DNA of 64,000 bases from Defluviibacillus sp043739385. GTDB taxonomy: Bacteria; Pseudomonadota; Gammaproteobacteria; Burkholderiales; Burkholderiaceae_C. Numbering within the stretch: the stretch's first letter is position 1; every line of letters begins with the position of its first letter. Positions 45,143 to 53,930 of the stretch are shown here, one piece after another. Made by a program: the position numbers and the translations under genes. The notes beneath the pieces were generated by a model, which saw nothing but the letters and a program-made list of their open reading frames with translations, did not search any database and was not told the origin of the DNA. Where the stretch lies: NCBI GenBank assembly GCA_043739385.1, contig JAYUED010000187.1:62001-126000 (forward strand). The letters are read 5' to 3'.

Positions 45143-45338
45143 GGATGCACTCCGAAAGTGTTAGCGAAAGAATGAGGCTGTGCCGATCCCGCATCGTCCA
45201 CTGCCTGTGCTGGGCGTCGGCCGGGTGTCGGACACAGACGCGCAACCCCCTATTCTAAGCACCGGGCCGAAATGAGAACAGGACAGGGGCCAAAGCTGTC
45301 ATGGTCGCGCGACAGTGTTACGTTTAGAACCCCTCGCC

Positions 45339-45743
45339 CTAGCGTTTGAAGGCCCAATAGCGGCTGAGCAAAAAAGTTTGCCCGGCCGCAAATGCCAACG
45401 CACAGCCCAGCGCTACCCAATCTGGCCATTTTAGGATGCGCAATAGCAGCATGAATACAGCTTCGTTACAGGCAAATCCTGCTAGCGCTGTGGCAGCAAA
45501 CCGGGTGAAGCTTTGCCCCAAACTGGTTTGGGTGTCGCTAAAGCTCAACAAACGATGTCCTGCGAAACTGACAAAGAAAGCGATTAAAAAACCGCTGGCG
45601 TTCGCCAATTCCAGCCAAATATCCGACCGAAGCATGGCAAAAACGGCCATGTGTGTCAGGGACGCCGTGCCACCAACGGCGAGGAACCACAGGCCAGAGC
45701 GACCAGCCTGTGCCGCAGCAGTACTTACTTGTTGCTCAGGCAT
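45339..45743 (-). CDS. GtrA family membrane protein
   Basis: A 134-residue protein with four membrane helices, beginning at LWFLAVGGTASLTHMAVFAML and ending RYWAFKR, the typical GtrA pattern. GtrA proteins are thought to flip polyprenyl-linked sugars for cell-surface glycans. No glycosyltransferase gene is adjacent. The start overlaps the psiF-like stop by 19 bases, so the two are probably translationally linked. Confidence 0.87.
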   Translation of the reverse strand: MPEQQVSTAAAQAGRSGLWFLAVGGTASLTHMAVFAMLRSDIWLELANASGFLIAFFVSFAGHRLLSFSDTQTSLGQSFTRFAATALAGFACNEAVFMLLLRILKWPDWVALGCALAFAAGQTFLLSRYWAFKR

Positions 45744-46012
45744 TCTTTCATGAAGGCTTTGCGCTCATCACCCTTTTTACCGGTGGCGTCAGTGTTGCAT
45801 GACTTCATCTTGTCTTGTTGTGTAGCTTTCTTGGTAGTCAGGCAATCCTTCATAAAGGATTTCCGCTCATCGCCTTTTTTATCTGCCGCGTCTTTGTTGC
45901 ACATCGTCATCTTGTTTTGCTGCTTGGTGGGTTCAGCAGCTTCGTCTGCTGCGTGCGCAGCACCAAAAGACAGCGTTAAACCCAAGGCGAGTACGGAAAG
46001 AAGTGATTTCAT
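45725..46012 (-). CDS. PsiF family periplasmic protein with two repeats
   Basis: A 95-residue exported protein with a signal peptide (cleavage near AHAAD) and two PsiF repeats (about 34-59 and 67-92). Each has the pattern M-x-x-CN-x-DA-x-x-KKGDERK-x-FMK-x-CL. Each repeat carries two cysteines. PsiF is a phosphate-starvation protein of unknown function in E. coli; no Pho box was identified here. It is upstream of and overlaps the GtrA gene. Confidence 0.88.
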   Translation of the reverse strand: MKSLLSVLALGLTLSFGAAHAADEAAEPTKQQNKMTMCNKDAADKKGDERKSFMKDCLTTKKATQQDKMKSCNTDATGKKGDERKAFMKECLSNK

Positions 46013-46183
46013 ACAGATGCTCCAGAAGGTGAAAAGATGTCAAGATTGTGTGGGAGTCGGATTCAGACTGTACAGCGCAAGTCCCACGAAATGCATACGA
46101 TACGCACTTTTGTGACGAAGTGCCTGTACCGTTTGCAAAGAGAACACAGGGCCCCATGCGTGCCGTCCCCCTAAAATCACAGC

Positions 46184-47872
46184 ATGCTATCTGTCAAAAC
46201 TGATTTACTCGCGGCGCTCGCCGTCGAACTCGAAGCCTTGCAGCCTGGTGCTGCCAGCAAAGCCGCCTTTGAATCCCCCAAAGTAGCTGCGCACGGCGAC
46301 TTTGCTTGTACCGCTGCGATGCAGTTGGCCAAACCGTTGAAACTTAATCCTCGGCAACTGGGCGAAACCTTGCGTGATCGGTTGATGCTGACGCCCGTGT
46401 TTCAGTTGTGGGTGGCTGCGGTAGATGTTGCAGGACCCGGTTTTCTAAACATCACGCTGAAACCTGAAGCCAAGCAGCAAATCGTGGTCGAAGTGTTGCG
46501 TGCTGGTGCTCAGTTTGGTGACCAGCCCGACCGCCAACAGGCCATGCTTGTGGAGTATGTGTCTGCTAATCCCACTGGCCCACTGCACGTAGGTCACGGA
46601 CGGCAAGCGGCGCTGGGTGACGCTATAGCTAGCCTGTTCCAAACCCAAGGTTGGAAAGTTCACCGCGAGTTCTATTACAACGACGCAGGCGTGCAAATCC
46701 AAACTCTGGCTGCAAGTACCCAGGCGCGTGCTCTGGGCTACAAGCCAGGCGACCCGCAGTGGCCTGAGTCCGCCTACAACGGCGAGTACATCGCCGATAT
46801 TGCGGCTGACTTTCTGGCCCGTGAAACCGTGCGTGCCGATGACCGCGAATTCACAGGAAGTGGCGATAAAGACGATTTAGACGGAATGCGTCAGTTCGCC
46901 GTGGCCTACCTGCGCCACGAACAAGACTTGGACTTGAAGGCCTTTCAGGTCAAGTTCGACAACTATTATTTAGAGTCCAGTCTGTACACCAGCGGCAAAG
47001 TAGATGCTGCCGTACAGCGCTTGGTTGCCGCCGGTAAAACTTACGAGCAAGACGGCGCACTGTGGCTTAAATCAACAGACTACGGCGACGACAAAGACCG
47101 CGTGATGTGCAAAGGTGATGGCACCTATACCTACTTTGTCCCAGACGTGGCCTACCACATCACCAAATGGGAGCGTGGCTTTCACAAGGTGGTCAACATC
47201 CAGGGCACTGATCATCACGGCACGATTGCCCGGGTGCGCGCTGGGTTGCAGGCTGCGGGCGTCGGCATTCCTCAGGGCTACCCCGATTACGTCCTGCACA
47301 CCATGGTGCGCGTGGTTCGGGGTGGCGCGGAGGTCAAAATCTCCAAGCGCGCTGGCAGCTACGTCACTTTGCGTGATTTGATTGAGTGGACGAGCAAAGA
47401 CGCAGTACGCTTCTTCTTACTTAGCCGCAAGCCTGATACCGAATACACCTTCGATGTGGATTTGGCAATCGCCCAGAGCAACGATAACCCGGTGTACTAC
47501 GTGCAGTATGCGCATGCTCGTATTTGTTCGGTGCTGGCAGCGTGGGGTGGCGAGACGTCAGCGCTGGTCGAGACTGATTTGTCGCCGTTGCAAAGCCGCC
47601 AAGCGCTGGCTTTGATGCTGTTGCTGGCCAAATATCCAGCCATGCTGACCGCTGCCGCTAATGATTTCGCCCCCCACGATGTCACCTTTTATCTGCGCGA
47701 GCTGGCCGCCTGCTACCACAGTTACTACGATGCCGAGCGTATCTTGGTGGACGACATCCCTGTGCGGCAAGCCCGTCTTGCGCTGGTCGCTGCTGTGGCG
47801 CAGGTGCTGCATAACGGCTTGGCCGTTCTTGGCGTAAGCGCTCCTCAAAAAATGCTGAAAGAAGTCCTATGA
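46184..47872 (+). CDS. argS: Arginyl-tRNA synthetase
   Basis: A 562-residue class I synthetase. The N-terminal Arg-specific domain is followed by the HIGH-type motif (SANPTGPLHVGHGRQAALGD). VQIQTLAASTQARALG and GTDHHGTIARVRAG follow. The KMSKS-equivalent loop reads VKISKRAGSY, as often in ArgRS. The C-terminal helical anticodon domain ends with LAVLGVSAPQKMLKEVL. Its stop overlaps the SPOR-gene start (ATGA). Confidence 0.96.
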   Translation: MLSVKTDLLAALAVELEALQPGAASKAAFESPKVAAHGDFACTAAMQLAKPLKLNPRQLGETLRDRLMLTPVFQLWVAAVDVAGPGFLNITLKPEAKQQIVVEVLRAGAQFGDQPDRQQAMLVEYVSANPTGPLHVGHGRQAALGDAIASLFQTQGWKVHREFYYNDAGVQIQTLAASTQARALGYKPGDPQWPESAYNGEYIADIAADFLARETVRADDREFTGSGDKDDLDGMRQFAVAYLRHEQDLDLKAFQVKFDNYYLESSLYTSGKVDAAVQRLVAAGKTYEQDGALWLKSTDYGDDKDRVMCKGDGTYTYFVPDVAYHITKWERGFHKVVNIQGTDHHGTIARVRAGLQAAGVGIPQGYPDYVLHTMVRVVRGGAEVKISKRAGSYVTLRDLIEWTSKDAVRFFLLSRKPDTEYTFDVDLAIAQSNDNPVYYVQYAHARICSVLAAWGGETSALVETDLSPLQSRQALALMLLLAKYPAMLTAAANDFAPHDVTFYLRELAACYHSYYDAERILVDDIPVRQARLALVAAVAQVLHNGLAVLGVSAPQKMLKEVL

Positions 47873-48609
47873 AACATCAACGTGGCGGTACCTTTTTAGG
47901 GCTGGTTTTTGGTTTGGTTGTAGGGTTGGGCATTGCGTTGGGGGTTGCTGTTTACGTGACCAAAGTGCCTGTGCCGTTCATCAATAAAGGGCAAAGTCGC
48001 AGCAGCGACCAAGATGCTGCTGAAGCCCGTAAGAATAAAGATTGGGACCCAAATGCCTTGATTCAAGGCAAGAATCCTGTGCATTCTTCGTCGGGTGCTG
48101 TCATTCCGTCACCAGAGGCTGCACAGGCAGACAAACCTGCGCCTACGTCCACCACCTCTACGACCAAGGCTGAGCCCAAACTCGAAGGCAAAGCTGATAC
48201 CAAATCGGAAGTTAAATTTGACAGTAAGCCAGACCGTAAGCCGGACGCCAAAATTGATGCCAGAGACGATAACAAAGCAGATACCAAGCCAGCGGAAGCT
48301 AAAAAACCACCCATTTCCACGGATCCTTTGGGCGACTTGGCAAAGGCAAAGTCATCCAGCGCGCAGCTTGATCCGTTTACATACCAAGTGCAGACGGGTG
48401 CCTTCCGAGTACCTGACGATGCGGAAGCTCAGCGTGCCAAGCTGTCGCTGATGGGCATTGAAGTCAAAGTAACCGAGCGCGAGCAAGCTGGCCGTACGGT
48501 TTACCGTGTACGCGCTGGGCCGTTTGAGCGTAAAGAAGATGCAGAACGTGCCAAAGAAAAGCTGGAGTCTGCGGGTATTGAGACCGTTTTAGTGCGGATT
48601 CAGCGTTAA
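47869..48609 (+). CDS. SPOR-domain cell-envelope protein
   Basis: A 246-residue protein with one N-terminal membrane helix (about 10-30), a low-complexity Lys/Asp/Pro-rich linker (about 75-155), and a C-terminal SPOR domain (about 167-243; YQVQTGAFRVPDDAEAQRAKLSLMG). SPOR domains bind denuded glycan at the division septum. The linker DNA repeats short motifs around aag-ccaga. It overlaps argS by 4 bases and precedes dsbA, an order common in Burkholderiales. Confidence 0.9.
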   Translation: MKHQRGGTFLGLVFGLVVGLGIALGVAVYVTKVPVPFINKGQSRSSDQDAAEARKNKDWDPNALIQGKNPVHSSSGAVIPSPEAAQADKPAPTSTTSTTKAEPKLEGKADTKSEVKFDSKPDRKPDAKIDARDDNKADTKPAEAKKPPISTDPLGDLAKAKSSSAQLDPFTYQVQTGAFRVPDDAEAQRAKLSLMGIEVKVTEREQAGRTVYRVRAGPFERKEDAERAKEKLESAGIETVLVRIQR

Positions 48610-48682
48610 TGAAATTGTGCTTTGGGCGTGCGGTGGAACTTTCCTAACCGTACCCCGTCCTATTCCACCAGGAGTGATTGAA

Positions 48683-49342
48683 ATGCAACGTCGTGATTTT
48701 TCTTTGAGTGCACTGGGTGCTTTGGGTACTTTAAGCGTGGTGGCTACTTTGCCGACAAGCGCACAAGCACAAGCTAAAAAGTTTGAAGAGGGTGCTGACT
48801 ACATCGCTTTAGACAAACCGATACCCGTTGAAGTGCCCGCAGGCAAAGTTGAGGTGATTGAGTTCTTTTGGTACAGCTGCCCCCATTGCAATGCCTTTGA
48901 GCCCCAGTTGGAAGTGTGGCTCAAGCGTCTGCCGCCAGATGTTAGCTTTAGGCGCGTCCCCGTCGCCTTTCGCGATAGCTTTATGCCTCAGCAACGCCTG
49001 TATTACGCCTTGGAGGCCATGGGTAAAGCGGAAGCGATGCAGCGCAAAGTCTTCAACGCCATTCACCTAGAGAAGCAAGCGCTGGATACCCAAGAAACCA
49101 TCGTCCCCTGGGTTGCCAAGCAAGGTATCGATCAAGCCAAATTTCTTGAGCTGTACAACTCTTTCACGGTTTCTACCAAGGCTCGGAAGGGTACGCAGTT
49201 GCAAAATACATTCAAAATTGATGGTGTGCCATCTTTGGGCATTGCCGGTCGGTTTTACACCGATGCGACACTGGCCAAAACCATGGATCGGGCTTTGCAG
49301 GTGACGGACTTCCTCATCATTGAGGCGCGTCGTTTGAAGTAA
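48683..49342 (+). CDS. dsbA: Thiol:disulfide interchange protein DsbA
   Basis: A 219-residue periplasmic oxidoreductase that introduces disulfide bonds. The N-terminus (MQRRDFSLSALGALGTL) has a twin-arginine-like signal, cleaved near AQAQA. The active site CPHC lies in FWYSCPHCNAFEP, and the cis-Pro loop is DGVPSLGIAG. AGGAG about 8 bases before the ATG at 48683 fixes the start; an upstream in-frame start at 48617 would only prepend unrelated residues. Confidence 0.93.
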   Translation: MQRRDFSLSALGALGTLSVVATLPTSAQAQAKKFEEGADYIALDKPIPVEVPAGKVEVIEFFWYSCPHCNAFEPQLEVWLKRLPPDVSFRRVPVAFRDSFMPQQRLYYALEAMGKAEAMQRKVFNAIHLEKQALDTQETIVPWVAKQGIDQAKFLELYNSFTVSTKARKGTQLQNTFKIDGVPSLGIAGRFYTDATLAKTMDRALQVTDFLIIEARRLK

Positions 49343-49395
49343 ATTTAAGTAAACCAGCGCGGGGTTGTGCGTATGCTTACACAGCCTTATCGACA

Positions 49396-49421
49396 AAAGC
49401 CCGCCTGCTGCGGGCTTTTTT
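49396..49421 (+). terminator. Rho-independent terminator after dsbA
   Basis: The stem AGCCCGC-CTGCT-GCGGGCT is followed by a run of six T, 56 bases after the dsbA stop. It ends the argS-SPOR-dsbA transcript. Confidence 0.92.
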
Positions 49422-49520
49422 ACATGTGCGAACGCTGCGTTAGCCTCATCACAGATCGTTCTGGTGGGTAAGCGGCATGAGAGCTTGGTTCGCTACAATG
49501 CGAGCAAGTTTCATGCCTCT

Positions 49521-50147
49521 ATGCAAAGTCTATTCAATCCCATTGTTTCCCTGGCCCTCGGTTTGGTTTGTGCGCTCACTGTCAGTCCGGTGCTGGCAGA
49601 GAAAGCTGACCGCAGTAAGCCGATGATTATTGAGTCTGATGCGCTTAGGGCCGATGACCTCAAACAAATCACCATTGCCACCGGCAAAGTGCTTGTGACC
49701 AAAGGCACCATTGTCATTCGAGGTACCCGTGTAGAAGTGCGCCAGGACCCCGAGGGATACCAGTTTGGCACCGTGACCGCGGAGCCGGGTGCCCGCGCCT
49801 TCTACCGACAAAAGCGCGAAGGTTTGGAGGAGTTCATTGAAGGTGAAGGTGAAGTCATTTACTACGACGGCAAAGCCGATACCGTGCGCTTCGTGCGCCG
49901 TGCTGAAATGCGCCGCTACAAAGGTGCGCAGTTGTTTGATGAAAGCTCTGGCAGCCTGATTGTGTACAACAACGCGAACGATGTATTCACCGTAGACAGC
50001 GGTGACGCGGCGGGCGTAGTACCTGGAACAGGTGGCCGTGTACGCACCATGCTGACACCTAATCCTAGCTTGGGTACGGCTCCCGTCAAAGCGAGCTCCG
50101 CGCCCATACTGCGTTCTAGCCCTGCGATGAGTGGGGATAAAAAGTGA
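49521..50147 (+). CDS. lptA: Lipopolysaccharide transport periplasmic protein LptA
   Basis: A 208-residue protein of the OstA fold that bridges the periplasm for LPS transport. It has a signal peptide (MQSLFNPIVSLALGLVCALT, cleavage near VLAEK). The beta-jellyroll part contains TIATGKVLVTKGTIVIRG and GEGEVIYYDGKADTVRFV. The ATG at 49521 gives a proper signal peptide; an open frame upstream runs through the dsbA terminator and is rejected. lptB overlaps its stop. LptC, usually just upstream, is not in this window. Confidence 0.9.
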   Translation: MQSLFNPIVSLALGLVCALTVSPVLAEKADRSKPMIIESDALRADDLKQITIATGKVLVTKGTIVIRGTRVEVRQDPEGYQFGTVTAEPGARAFYRQKREGLEEFIEGEGEVIYYDGKADTVRFVRRAEMRRYKGAQLFDESSGSLIVYNNANDVFTVDSGDAAGVVPGTGGRVRTMLTPNPSLGTAPVKASSAPILRSSPAMSGDKK

Positions 50148-50941
50148 TGGCAGTCGCAGGTATGGGCCTGTACAACGACGCCACGGTTCCCTTTGCGGGT
50201 CAAAGTCATCTTAGAGCTCTACACCTGCAAAAAACATACGGCAAGCGCAAAGTCGTCAAAGACGTATCTCTGGACGTGGCCAAGGGTGAGGTGGTTGGCT
50301 TGCTGGGGCCCAACGGCGCAGGTAAAACTACCTCGTTCTACATGATTGTGGGCTTGGTGAGGGCTGATGCTGGTCAAATTACCATTGATGGCCAGTCGGT
50401 TGAACGCATGCCTATTCACCATCGCTCGCGGCTGGGGTTGGGTTATTTGCCCCAAGAAGCGTCTATTTTTCGCAAACTCACGGTGGAAGATAACGTGCGC
50501 GCCGTGCTTGAGTTGCAGCGTGATGACGACGATAAGCCTTTGAGTAAATCAGCGGTCGAAGAGCGCCTGACTACCCTGCTCGAAGACCTTCGGGTTGATC
50601 ATTTGCGCGATTCGCAGGCGTTGTCCTTATCTGGTGGCGAACGCCGGCGTGTAGAAATTGCCCGTGCTCTGGCCACCCGTCCTCGCTTTATCCTGCTTGA
50701 TGAGCCGTTTGCTGGCGTGGATCCGATTGCTGTGATCGAGATTCAGCGGATCATCGGTTTCCTCAAAAGCCGAGGCATCGGTGTGTTGATTACCGACCAC
50801 AATGTGCGCGAAACCTTGGGTATTTGCGACCGTGCTTTCATCATCAGTGATGGCAGCGTACTGGCCCATGGCACGCCCGCTGAAATCGTCAATGATCCCG
50901 ACGTACGCCGCGTGTACTTGGGCGAACACTTTCGCATGTAA
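50147..50941 (+). CDS. lptB: LPS export ABC transporter ATP-binding protein LptB
   Basis: A 264-residue ATPase that drives LPS extraction with LptFG. Walker A (GPNGAGKTT), the LptB-type LGYLPQEASIFRKLTVEDN, the signature LSGGERRR and Walker B (ILLDEPFAGVDPIAV) are present. The start is either the ATG at 50147 (sharing a base with the lptA stop) or a GTG at 50144. A short N-terminal extension of about 22 residues precedes LRALHLQKTYGKR. The rpoN start overlaps its stop (TAATG). Confidence 0.95.
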   Translation: MAVAGMGLYNDATVPFAGQSHLRALHLQKTYGKRKVVKDVSLDVAKGEVVGLLGPNGAGKTTSFYMIVGLVRADAGQITIDGQSVERMPIHHRSRLGLGYLPQEASIFRKLTVEDNVRAVLELQRDDDDKPLSKSAVEERLTTLLEDLRVDHLRDSQALSLSGGERRRVEIARALATRPRFILLDEPFAGVDPIAVIEIQRIIGFLKSRGIGVLITDHNVRETLGICDRAFIISDGSVLAHGTPAEIVNDPDVRRVYLGEHFRM

Positions 50942-52572
50942 TGAAGCAAGGCCTGTCATTACGTGTCTCCCAGCACCTCGCACTGACGCCCCAGCTGCAG
51001 CAGTCAATTCGTCTGTTGCAGCTCTCGACGTTAGAGCTTGCGCAAGAAGTCGAGCAGATGCTGGACGACAACCCATTTTTGGAGGTGGAGCTGGAAAGCC
51101 TGCCGCAAGAGGAATTCGGTATTGCACAAGCCGATACGCTGGTGCGTGAAGAAGATCGAGATTTTGAATATGCCGCAAATTCAGTCGCTACAAACGATCA
51201 TCAGGAGAGCGTGAGCAGCACATCTGATAAGTCATCGGATACATCGGATGTGCCAACTGAATCTGACGGTAATCTGGAGCAAAACTGGGATGGCGACGGC
51301 AGCTCCGACACGTCTCCTGATGACGGTGAGTGGGGTGGCGACGCACCACCGCGCAAAAGCAGTACCGACAGTGATGGCGATTTCGACGCGACCGAGCTGG
51401 CGCGGACCCATGAATCCCTCGCTGCCCACCTGCACCGCCAAGCGCTGAGCTTGCGCCTGGGGCCTGAAGACCGGGCCGCCTTACAGTTTTTGATCGAATC
51501 GCTGAATGACGATGGCTATCTGGAAGACAGTCTGTTGAGTTTGGCCCAGGGTTTGTTGCAGAACGAGCCGGTAACTGACGAAGAGCAGCTTGAAGGACTT
51601 GTCCACCACTTCACCGTGGCGTTGCGCTTACTGCAAACGCTTGAGCCCATCGGCGTTGGTGCGCGTAATTTGAGTGAGTGTCTGAGCTTGCAATTACTTG
51701 AGATATCGAGAGACATATCGCGTGAATCAGCGGTAGACCCTTCAATGCACAACCACGAGCCAGAAACTCTGCGTGCAGCTCTCGTCGTATGCGAGCAGCC
51801 GCTCGACTTTATTGCCCGGCGCGATGTGAAACGACTCGCCCAGCGTTGTGGCGAGGGCGAGCAGACGATCAAAAATGCTTTGAATTTGATTGCTCGCCTA
51901 GAGCCTCGTCCTGGCCGCCGGTTTGTGGATGTTGAGCGCAACATTGTTCGCCCCGACGTGATCGTGGTTCGGGTACGCGGCCCTGGGCAGCCCAAGTTTC
52001 AGGTGCGCCTCAATGGAGACGTTATGCCGCGCCTGCGCGTGCATGATATTTATGCCGGTGCCCTCAAACAGCACCGGGGCGGTGAGCACCAAGGCTTGAG
52101 TCAGCGGCTGCAAGAAGCACGCTGGTTCATCAAGAATATTCAGCAGCGGTTTGATACTATTTTGCGCGTTAGCAACGCTATTGTGGAGCGGCAAAAGAGC
52201 TTTTTCGTTCACGGTGAACTTGCCATGCGTCCGCTGGTGCTGCGCGAAATTGCCGACGAGCTGGGCCTGCATGAGTCCACCATCTCTCGCGTGACCACCG
52301 CTAAATACATGGCTACACCTTATGGCACGTTCGAGCTGAAATACTTTTTTGGTTCCGCTTTGAGCACCGAGACGGGCGGGAACGCGTCCAGTACGGCAGT
52401 ACGGGCACTTATCAAGCAGTTCGTTACCTCAGAGAGCCTTACCAAGCCTCTCAGTGACAGCCAAATCTCTGAGATGCTGCGCGAGCAGGGCATTGAGTGT
52501 GCCCGTCGCACCGTTGCCAAATACCGCGAAGCGCTGCGCATAGCGCCAGCCAATTTGCGCAAAACACTGTAA
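50941..52572 (+). CDS. rpoN: RNA polymerase sigma-54 factor RpoN
   Basis: A 543-residue sigma-54. Region I (MKQGLSLRVSQHLALTPQLQQSIRLLQLS) binds activators, and region II (about 60-155) is an expanded acidic stretch rich in Asp, Ser and Gly. The core-binding region and helix-turn-helix follow (LGLHESTISRVTTAKYM). The RpoN box appears as ARRTVAKYRE. The protein is longer than the usual 480-500, and the excess is in region II. The usual downstream genes hpf and ptsN are not here; an RNA methyltransferase follows instead. Confidence 0.96.
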   Translation: MKQGLSLRVSQHLALTPQLQQSIRLLQLSTLELAQEVEQMLDDNPFLEVELESLPQEEFGIAQADTLVREEDRDFEYAANSVATNDHQESVSSTSDKSSDTSDVPTESDGNLEQNWDGDGSSDTSPDDGEWGGDAPPRKSSTDSDGDFDATELARTHESLAAHLHRQALSLRLGPEDRAALQFLIESLNDDGYLEDSLLSLAQGLLQNEPVTDEEQLEGLVHHFTVALRLLQTLEPIGVGARNLSECLSLQLLEISRDISRESAVDPSMHNHEPETLRAALVVCEQPLDFIARRDVKRLAQRCGEGEQTIKNALNLIARLEPRPGRRFVDVERNIVRPDVIVVRVRGPGQPKFQVRLNGDVMPRLRVHDIYAGALKQHRGGEHQGLSQRLQEARWFIKNIQQRFDTILRVSNAIVERQKSFFVHGELAMRPLVLREIADELGLHESTISRVTTAKYMATPYGTFELKYFFGSALSTETGGNASSTAVRALIKQFVTSESLTKPLSDSQISEMLREQGIECARRTVAKYREALRIAPANLRKTL

Positions 52573-52655
52573 AAATCGCTACTGTGCTTTTCTGGGACTT
52601 GTTTCCCCCATTGCCATCAGTTCCCTAAGTTTCCCACCAGAATAGAGTCTCTTTT

Positions 52656-53930
52656 ATGAATCAACTCCAGCTTTTCTTGCCCTGCGCCGCCGGTGTTGAA
52701 GAGTTTCTCGCCGCCGAAGTGCTGGCTATTACCGGTCAGCAGCCCCAATCGTGGCGCGGCGGCGTGCTGCTCGACGGCTCCTGGCGTGACGCGCTGCTGC
52801 TCAATTTGCACAGTCGCTTGGCCCAGCGTGTGCTGGTGCACCTCTCCACCACGCCTTACCGAGGCGAGCAAGACTTGTACAACGCGTCTGCTGACATCGC
52901 CTGGGAGGTCTGGTTCACGCCTAAGCAGAGCTTCAAAATCGAGATCACCGCCCAGCATAGCCCACTGCAAAGCCTGAATTTTGCCGCGCTCAAGATTAAA
53001 GATGCTCTGGTAGACCGCTTCCGCCACAAAACCGGCGTACGCCCTGACGTTGAAACCCGATGGCCCGACGCTCGGGTCTATGTCCACTTGACCAACGAAC
53101 ACTGCACGCTGTACATCGACACCTCAGGCGAAGCGCTGTTCAAGCGTGGCTGGCGGGCAGACAAGGGCGATGCACCTCTCAAAGAAACCTTGGCTGCTGC
53201 GATGATCGCCGCCAGTGGTTGGGGTGCGACGACGCCGCTCTATGACCCCTGCTGCGGCAGCGGCACGATAGCGATCGAAGCTGCACAAATTGCCTGCAAC
53301 ATTGCACCTGGTGGCAACCGCCGCTTTGGCTTCGAGAAGCTGCTGCCCTTTCAGTCGCACGTTTGGGAGGCTATTAAAAATACAGCTAGAGCGGCAGAGC
53401 ATGCTCCGACAGCTGATGTGTTTGGCAGTGATGTGGCTTTTCGGATGGTTGATTTCTCCGAGCGTAACGCCGAGCGCGCAGGTGTGGCTCACGCAGTGCA
53501 ATTTCGCGGTGGTGATGCCTTGCAGCGCATGCCCCCATGCGAGATGCCCGGCGTGATGTTGCTGAACCCGCCGTACGGTGAGCGTATCGACACCGCCGGC
53601 TTTGCAGGCCGCGAAAGCGCGCATATTCAAGCCGCTGATGGCACGTGGGTCACGGGCAGTCATGGTGGTAGTGGTGAAGGTGATGCAAGCGATACGGGCG
53701 ATACAGATTTCTTTCGCTTGCTCTCCGCCCACTGGAAGAAAAACTACACCAACTGGACCGCCTGGGTATTGACGCCCGACTTGAAGCTGCCGGGCCGCAT
53801 GCGCTTTAAGGAATCGCGCCGTGTACCGCTATGGAATGGTCCGATTGAATGCCGGATGTTCCGCTTCGCCGTCACGCCCCGGCCTACGCCACCCGTAGCC
53901 CCGGCCACGACACCCCCTGTTGATGCCTGA
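52656..53930 (+). CDS. THUMP-domain class I SAM RNA methyltransferase (RlmL N-terminal-like)
   Basis: A 424-residue enzyme with an N-terminal THUMP-type RNA-binding part (about 60-165) and a SAM-dependent Rossmann domain. LYDPCCGSGTIAIEAA is the SAM motif and LLNPPYGERI the catalytic NPPY motif, together indicating guanine-N2 or similar 23S rRNA methylation as in RlmL. Two insertions are seen. One at about 238-246 is encoded by a palindromic-element-like stretch. The other is a Gly/Asp-rich loop (about 330-350). The exact modified base is not determinable. The PIN gene overlaps its 3' end. Confidence 0.88.
   Translation: MNQLQLFLPCAAGVEEFLAAEVLAITGQQPQSWRGGVLLDGSWRDALLLNLHSRLAQRVLVHLSTTPYRGEQDLYNASADIAWEVWFTPKQSFKIEITAQHSPLQSLNFAALKIKDALVDRFRHKTGVRPDVETRWPDARVYVHLTNEHCTLYIDTSGEALFKRGWRADKGDAPLKETLAAAMIAASGWGATTPLYDPCCGSGTIAIEAAQIACNIAPGGNRRFGFEKLLPFQSHVWEAIKNTARAAEHAPTADVFGSDVAFRMVDFSERNAERAGVAHAVQFRGGDALQRMPPCEMPGVMLLNPPYGERIDTAGFAGRESAHIQAADGTWVTGSHGGSGEGDASDTGDTDFFRLLSAHWKKNYTNWTAWVLTPDLKLPGRMRFKESRRVPLWNGPIECRMFRFAVTPRPTPPVAPATTPPVDA
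53369..53392. repeat. Dispersed palindromic element, degenerate copy in the RNA methyltransferase
   Basis: GGCTATTAAAAATACAGCTA followed by GAGC shares the GCTATT core and AT-rich spacing of the other copies and encodes EAIKNTARA, a loop after the SAM motif. Confidence 0.45.

Noticed and set aside
46100..46119. GCACTT/AAGTGC stem upstream of argS, considered as a T-box or leader structure
   Set aside because: Only six base pairs and no T-box or attenuator features nearby; no tRNA-like sequence either.
49365..49520. Upstream extension of the lptA frame by 52 codons
   Set aside because: It reads through the dsbA terminator and would place a non-signal sequence before a good signal peptide at 49521.
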